Below are positions 59,138 through 64,000 of a stretch of 64,000 nt of DNA, piece after piece. The notes under the pieces were generated by a model. That model did not search any database and was not told the origin of the DNA. It saw only the letters and a program-made list of their open reading frames with translations. Location: assembly GCA_963978545.1 (NCBI GenBank), contig OZ021724.1:103327023-103391022 (forward strand), in the 5' to 3' direction. Position 1 is the stretch's first letter. Every line of letters begins with the position of its first letter. Origin of the DNA: Linyphia triangularis. Taxonomy: Eukaryota > Arthropoda > Arachnida > Araneae > Linyphiidae. The translations under genes and the position numbers were made by a program.

Positions 59138-60045
59138 GGTATATATATACAATTGAGATGATTTTCTTTAATTTTAAACCGACCAAACGGTATAGTGGTT
59201 ACCGTGCTGGCTTCTAGTCCGCGAGGTTGAGGGTTCGAGTCCCGTATTAGGCATGGGTCTTTGTAAATGTATGTTGGCTTATCAAATGATGAATGTTTGG
59301 GCGCATTATAGCCCTCGTGTTGCTGACGGTGCCAGATAATCTGAAAACAACCAACTTTAATTTTAAAGTAATAATTTCAAACTTTTTGGCCGTATATCAG
59401 AATTAAAAATGATGCATTTATAAATATGAACTTTTTTCTTCCGTCAATTTTTTAATCAGTTAATTGCAATTAGAGGGACTAATCAGGACGTTATTAGAAC
59501 ATACATAAATAAACTTGTAATTAATTTAGAGGTATAATTTGTATTGCAAATAAAAGATATTATACTGACGAATGTTCCTATAGAAAATTTTGAATTTTGC
59601 TGCAATTTATTAAAATTTTTTAAATAAAAAGTAAAAAAAACACATAGTTTTTAACAAAAAATTAAGATTAAATTGTTCATAAAAAATGTGTTTATAACAA
59701 TATATGTTAGATTCTCCATAGAAAGCACATTCACAACTTGTGTCTTCAAAACCAAATTAGAATTTTTTAAATCGGACAATTTATTGTGAAGTTATTACCG
59801 TTGGCATAAAGTCATATAACACCAAAATGTCATTCTTCAGAAAACTCTTTTAAAGTTTAGTACACTAATGTACGTGATACAAAACCGGTTCACAAAATCC
59901 ACTGTAATTTAAAAAGTAAATTTAGTCTCAGAAAGAAAAGGGTATTATTTTAAAGGTAATGAATTCGGGAATATTTAAAAAAAAAAACAAAAAAAAAAAC
60001 GCAGACTTGAGTCAAATTTTCCAATTCCTAATGTATATGTTTACC
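59138..60045. mobile_element. TTAA-flanked element, GGTATAC family, copy 5, with SINE inside
   Basis: TTAA at 59134-59137 and 60046-60049, ends GGTATATATATACAATTGAG and AATGTATATGTTTACC. It sits in the terminal TTAA of repeat C. Colinear with 31174-31891 apart from the SINE. Confidence 0.92.
59179..59354 (+). mobile_element. SINE A copy 7, inserted in a GGTATAC element
   Basis: Head CCGACCAAACGGTATAGTGG, B box GGGTTCGAGTCC, tail AACCAA. Perfect 13-bp TSD CTTTAATTTTAAA at 59166-59178 and 59355-59367. It is the best reference for SINE A: 176 bp, tRNA-like head, body of about 100 bp. Confidence 0.95.
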
Positions 60046-60064
60046 TTAATATAAAGGATTTAAT

Positions 60065-60415
60065 AACAACTGGCACAACTTTAAGCCAATTATAAGTTCT
60101 AATACATTGTTTTTTTATAGAATAATTGAGCAATACTACCACATGCTAAAATGTTACGGAGCAATTATTAGAAACATTGATTAGCCTTCATGTTTGTCAT
60201 TGGTGATCATGCAGCAAACTAATTTTAATTTCTCATTCATAAAATGTAGTAAGTAAATATTTTAGGAGTACACTCGGACATAAAAAATTGTTTCTAGTGG
60301 TTTTGTTTTACGTGTATCGGCTTCTTGATGGTTCAAATCTGTCTGTACGTTCACCTTTGAATCTGTCACAAAATAAGCATACCTTATGTGAGGCTAAAAT
60401 TACTCAACCCGTTTT
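60065..60415. other. AT-rich DNA without recognised features
   Basis: No gene or repeat recognised. Confidence 0.4.
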
Positions 60416-60420
60416 ATTGA

Positions 60421-61171
60421 GGGGTCCGAAGGCTCTATATAGTCCATGTTAAAAAAGCATTTTGATGTACCTTTTCTCCTAAACTACTCATGCCGATCAA
60501 ACGGTATAGTGGTTAAGGTGCTAGCTTCTGGACCGCGAGGTTGCGTGTTAGAGTCCCACGTAAGGCATGGGTGTTTGCAAATTTATGTTGGCTTGTCAAA
60601 TGACGAATGTTTCGGCGCATTTAGCCCTCGTGTTGCTGATGGCGTTAGATAATCTGAAAGCAACCAACCAACCATAAACTACTCATAGCATAGGTTTAAA
60701 ATTTTGTACAGTCAATATTAAAAGACTTTTACATAGAATGACACATGCTTTTGTATAAATAAAACTTTGTTTAGGATTTATGATATTTTGAAGTTTTATT
60801 ATAAAATTTTCCATAAAAAAAAAATAAAAAAATAAAAAAAATTAATTAACATTTCAGTAAAAGCATGCGGTGCCTGTTTGTGTAAAAATACAATAAGTAC
60901 CCGGAACAAAAAATTCAAAGCAAAATGCTGAGTAGATCCTGAGGAAAAGGTACATTTGTGTGAAAAAACAGCATTTTGAGAAAACGGCGTTTAAAGTACA
61001 AAGCAGACGATTTTTTTCAGGGATGTTATTTTTTCAAAAAATATTTCAAAATTTTGGATGAGTACTTTGTATACCAAGTTAAACCATTTTATAGATAACA
61101 GTTAAATATTGTGATGTGCTAAAAACCCCAAAATGATTTTCGAGAAAAAAATTTTTGCCTTCCGATCCCCC
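60421..61171. mobile_element. TTAA-type element, GGGGTCCGAAGG family, with SINE inside
   Basis: Ends GGGGTCCGAAGGC and GCCTTCCGATCCCC(C), right TTAA at 61172-61175, left TTGA (mutated). Internal words (GATGTACCTTTTCTCC, GAGGAAAAGGTACA, GCATTTTGAGAAAACGGCG) resemble those of the GGTACC-type family, so the two are probably related. Non-coding. Confidence 0.8.
60492..60674 (+). mobile_element. SINE A copy 8, inserted in the GGGGTCC element
   Basis: Head GCCGATCAAACGGTATAGTGG minus a base or two, B box mutated (TGTTAGAGTCC), tail AACCAACCAACC. Perfect 12-bp TSD TAAACTACTCAT at 60480-60491 and 60675-60686. Confidence 0.94.
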
Positions 61172-61179
61172 TTAATGAA

Positions 61180-61590
61180 ATTAAAAATTGAACGCAAATA
61201 TCCCTTAATCGTATACACTGGAATGTGTATGCTATTAAGAGACAATTGGGTCCTTTAAAAATTCAGGTATATAAGGAACATAGGAGCACAGAAATCAAGA
61301 TTTGTGCTCTTTTTGATATGGTAACAATAAAGAATGGGTGTAAGGAATATATTTATGAAATTTTTTATTTATTTATAATGTTCATTACAAATGAAATTAC
61401 TTTAGCTCCAACACTAGCGTATGGAATTACATGAAGAAATTAAATGAATATGAATACATGAAAAAAAAAAAAAAAAGAGTTAAACTTTGAAAAAATTTGA
61501 CTTAAAAATAAAGAATTTAAATTAAAAATTTGATTGCACCAGGATAGTACAATTTTGTTTGATAACAAAGTTTCTAAAAAAAAAAAAAAG
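61180..61590. other. AT-rich DNA without recognised features
   Basis: A 69-codon plus frame and poly(A) runs (61460-61475, 61577-61590); no gene recognised. Confidence 0.4.
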
Positions 61591-61593
61591 TTT

Positions 61594-61768
61594 GCCCACC
61601 TGATGGCTGTGGGGTTAGCGCTCTGACTTCGCATGTCATAGGTACCGGGTTCGAATCCCGAATTAGCCGTGGATGTTCGTCGCGGTTCGGAATCCTCGTT
61701 AAGCTGTAGGTCCCGGCGTGATTAGCCGTTACTGTGCATAAAAATAGGTAATTGAGTGTACAAACCAA
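61594..61768 (+). mobile_element. SINE B copy
   Basis: Head GCCCACCTGATGGCTGTGGG, intact B box GGGTTCGAATCCC, body CGCGGTTCGGAATCC, GATTAGCCGTTACTGTGC, tail ACAAACCAAACCAA. The TSD is obscured by flanking A runs. Confidence 0.92.
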
Positions 61769-61989
61769 ACCAATTAAAAAGAAGTTGCTGGGCTAAAATT
61801 TGTCCTTTCCACAATTTATTTGATATTCAAGTTTATGCCAACCATTTTACAAAACTTTTTCACAATTTTTACTAAAATAACAGTGCATAATATTCAATTT
61901 TTAAGAATAATCTGCAGTTTCATATTCTACTATAAGAATATTTGTTACGATATAATTAAAATAACTTAAGTACATAAAATAGTAAACAT

Positions 61990-62255
61990 GCGCTTAGCAA
62001 TTGTAGCTCCAACTCCCCCCACCAATTAATCAGCAACCCCGGGTGCGCGCCCCCTTCGCTTATTACTCACCGTGTGTTTCCATTTAGCATCCCATTGAGA
62101 ACAGCCGTCTTCATTCCATTTGATTAAAGTCGATAAAACACTTCCGTCCTAGTCAAAAAGACTTAAAACTCATTAGCAGAGTCGCAAAAGCAGGAAAGAA
62201 AAATGACAACGGTCCTCAATCGGAATTCCAGCCTCCCCCCTGATTAATGACACGA
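61990..62255. other. GC-richer unique island
   Basis: Non-repetitive (CACCAATTAATCAGCAACCC, CGGGTGCGCGCCCCC, TTCCATTTGATTAAAGTCG, CCCCTGATTAATGACACG) with several TTAAT/ATTA cores. The best candidate in the window for a conserved non-coding element. It lies just before a segmental duplication. Confidence 0.3.
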
Positions 62256-62259
62256 CACA

Positions 62260-62731
62260 CAGCAATAAACACGTGTATTTTGAACTGCCGAAGCACTAAA
62301 TTCACAGACACTTCTGCTCGCTTCAGGCGTCAATGGCGTATGTCGGCGTGTCTCTCCTCTATGTCGGCGTTGTCTCATCTGGGATTACTCGCAACGACAG
62401 AGATGAGTAATATTCGAGGATAAAATTTGAGTTGCACTGGGACAACTTATTTGCTTGTCCCAAATTAGAATTAGCGTAGCCCAATTAGTCATCTGAATTT
62501 TGACCCCCCCCCCCAACAGTTATGTTTTGAAGACAGGTTCAAATTTTCCATGTTATTTATATGTAATTTCAGGTATTGGAAAGATATTTGCAACTTTTTT
62601 TTTTAATGTAAACGGCTATATCAGACATGTTGGCCCACCTGATGGCTGTGTAGTTAGCGCTCTGTCCTCGTATGCCAAAGGTGCAGGGTTCGAATCCCAG
62701 ATAGGCATGGATGTTGGTTTTGGTTCGGCAC
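62260..62731. repeat. 472-bp tandem duplication, unit 1
   Basis: From CAGCAATAAACACGTG to GGTTTTGGTTCGG. The next unit begins again with CAGCAATAAACACGTG at 62732. Both hold CACAGACACTTCTGCTCGC, TCATCTGGGATTACTC and GGATAAAATTTGAGTTGC. The right boundary falls inside a SINE B, so that SINE is truncated at the join. Confidence 0.92.
62632..62731 (+). mobile_element. SINE B, truncated at the duplication join
   Basis: Head GGCCCACCTGATGGCTGTG, B box GGGTTCGAATCCC, then GGTTTTGGTTCGG and an abrupt switch to the start of duplication unit 2. The full-length sister is 63311-63475. Confidence 0.92.
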
Positions 62732-63310
62732 GCAGCAATAAACACGTGTATTTTGAACTGCCGAAGAACTAAATTCACAGACACTTCTGCTCGCTACAGG
62801 CGTCAATGGCGTATGTCGGCGTGTCTCTTCTCTATATCGGCGTTGTCTCATCTGGGATTACTCAACGACAGAGATGAGTAATATTCGAGGATAAAATTTG
62901 AGTTGCACTGGGACAACTTATTTGCTTGTCCCAAATTAGCATTAGCATAGCCCAATTAGTCATCTGAATTTCGACCTCCACCCCCCAACAGTCATGTTAT
63001 AAAGACAGGTTCAAATTTTCCATGTTATTTATATTGTTACGAATTTCTGTATATTTGTAAATATTTCTTAGCATTAATTATAAAAAAAAGATAAATTTAT
63101 GTACATTTCGCATAAGGCAGTGCAATAGTTTGTTTTCCTGCAATGAGTCTCTTGATGCGTGATAATGAGTTTTACAGAGATAACGCTGGGAAGCGAGTTT
63201 TACAAGGAGCAGGGCATTTAACATTATGGTAATGGCGAACTCATCAAATTGGCGTGATAGAGCCAAGTTTGCAACTTTTTTTTTTAATGTAAACGGCTAT
63301 ATCAGACATG
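62732..63310. repeat. 472-bp tandem duplication, unit 2, with LTR scar
   Basis: Follows unit 1 closely up to CCATGTTATTTATAT (63034). The next 24 or so bases of unit 1 are then replaced by an LTR-1 fragment, and the match resumes at TTTGCAACTTTTTTTT. Confidence 0.9.
63035..63268 (+). mobile_element. LTR-1 fragment, copy 3 (5' third only)
   Basis: TGTTACGAATTTCTG onward matches the first ~230 bp of 5780-6500 and 37784-38477 (GTACATTTCGCATAAGGCAG, GGGCATTTAACATTATGG). It ends at GAGCCAAGTT with no TATA box or 3' end. The replaced unit-1 bases show that an insertion was followed by a deletion. Confidence 0.9.
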
Positions 63311-63475
63311 TTGGCCCACGTGATGGCTGTGTAGTTAGAGCTCTGTCCTCGTATGCCAAAGGTGCTGGGTTCGAATCCCGGATAGGCATGGATGTTGGTT
63401 TTGGGTTCCGAATCCCGATGTGATTATCTGTTATTGTTCACAAGTATAGGTTGTTGAGTTCACCAATCAACTAAC
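63311..63475 (+). mobile_element. SINE B copy, sister of the truncated one
   Basis: Head GGCCCACGTGATGGCTGTG, B box GGGTTCGAATCCC, GGGTTCCGAATCCCG, a shortened body, then TTGTTGAGTTCACCAATCAA. It extends beyond the point where 62632-62731 is cut. Confidence 0.9.
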
Positions 63476-63751
63476 TGTGTTGGATTAAGAATTGTTTTTC
63501 AGGTTATTTTACAGCTGGCTTTATAAAGCCAGTAAAAACTCCCGAATTTCGGGGCCTCAAATAGCGTGACAAATTATTATGAGAGAATGATAAATAATTC
63601 TAGAAACAATTATTATGAAAATGATAAATAATTCGAGAAACAATATTAAAAATATAAATTTAAATATGAATATTGGAATGCATAAAATTAAACCCTAAAT
63701 AGTATACTAAATCCTCATTGTAGTTTAGTAGAAAATAAAAGAATCAAAATG

Positions 63752-63784
<33 letters not shown>

Positions 63785-64000
63785 GGAATTACACAATCAT
63801 TGCTTGAACTATGTCTGAGGGCACATCACTGACTCCAAATATATTGGAGTTTCCTAAAATATATAATGGAATGAATGTTTCTATGTACAAAAGAAGTAAC
63901 TTTATTAATAGAATTCTGGAAATTTAGTTTTGAATTTTGTATGCTTTCCCTCTTAAATTATCAATTTATTTAAATTATTCCGTTTACAGTTTTACATACA
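63476..64000. other. AT-rich DNA, T29 run at 63752-63780
   Basis: A ~30-bp word (AATTATTATGAGAGAATGATA) is repeated twice near 63571-63640. No gene recognised up to the window end. Confidence 0.4.

Overview
This 64 kb window is AT-rich eukaryotic intergenic or intronic DNA. I find no intact protein-coding gene I can name. tRNA-headed SINEs, mariner transposase remnants, TTAA-flanked non-autonomous transposons, solo LTRs and very long perfect microsatellites all point to an arthropod. The dense SINE/MITE content and repeat style make me guess a chelicerate, probably a spider, but that is inference and not proven by any gene here.

Almost everything recognisable is mobile or tandem DNA. (1) Two tRNA-derived SINE families: 'SINE A' has a tail of AACC units, eight copies, several with 10-15 bp target-site duplications (TSDs); 'SINE B' has six full or partial copies. 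(2) About nine families of short elements bounded by TTAA: the GGTATAC family has five copies and the GGTACC-type family three, and the others begin CCC or GGGG. None carries a transposase. (3) A hAT-like MITE family with 8-bp TSDs (10292-10626, 13720-14063), two elements with 5-bp TSDs (16467-18133, 36252-36637), and two TA-flanked mariner-type foldback elements (33658-34329, 35310-36124). (4) Two solo LTRs of one family with 4-bp TSDs (5780-6500, 37784-38477), a fragment of a third (63035-63268), and two copies of a second LTR-like repeat. (5) Four unnamed interspersed repeats, called C, E, F and H here. (6) Tandem arrays: 153 bp at 15051-15985, about 90 bp at 16060-18790, about 149 bp at 52590-53470 and 55850-56945, a 169-unit (AC)n, and a 1.5 kb tetranucleotide array at 45624-47141.

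Layout. 0-7 kb: repeats C and LTR-2, SINE A, a GGTATAC element, then a solo LTR inside repeat H. 7-14 kb: a mariner 3' end in two inverted copies, one of them split at a TTAA by a chain of three abutting TTAA elements. 15-19 kb: a tandem array invaded by a 1.67 kb TIR element. 20-25 kb: the empty-site copy of repeat H, a 190-codon unidentified ORF, a duplicated SINE, and an interlocked inverted repeat. 26-34 kb: F, GGTACC-type and GGTATAC elements. 35-39 kb: the (AC)n microsatellite inside a mariner-type element, and a solo LTR in an 80-bp array. 41-50 kb: minisatellites and the tetranucleotide array. 51-57 kb: two E repeats flanking a region with a decayed, acidic, coding-like duplicated segment. 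57-64 kb: nested C/TTAA element/SINE, and a 472-bp tandem duplication whose second copy holds an LTR scar.

The repeats give many empty-site comparisons that confirm element boundaries and insertion order. Between them lie short, GC-richer, unique islands that could be conserved non-coding elements. I saw no convincing new multi-gene system. The most notable items are the TTAA insertion chain, the interlocked inverted repeat, the transition-only tetranucleotide array and the decayed duplicated coding segment.
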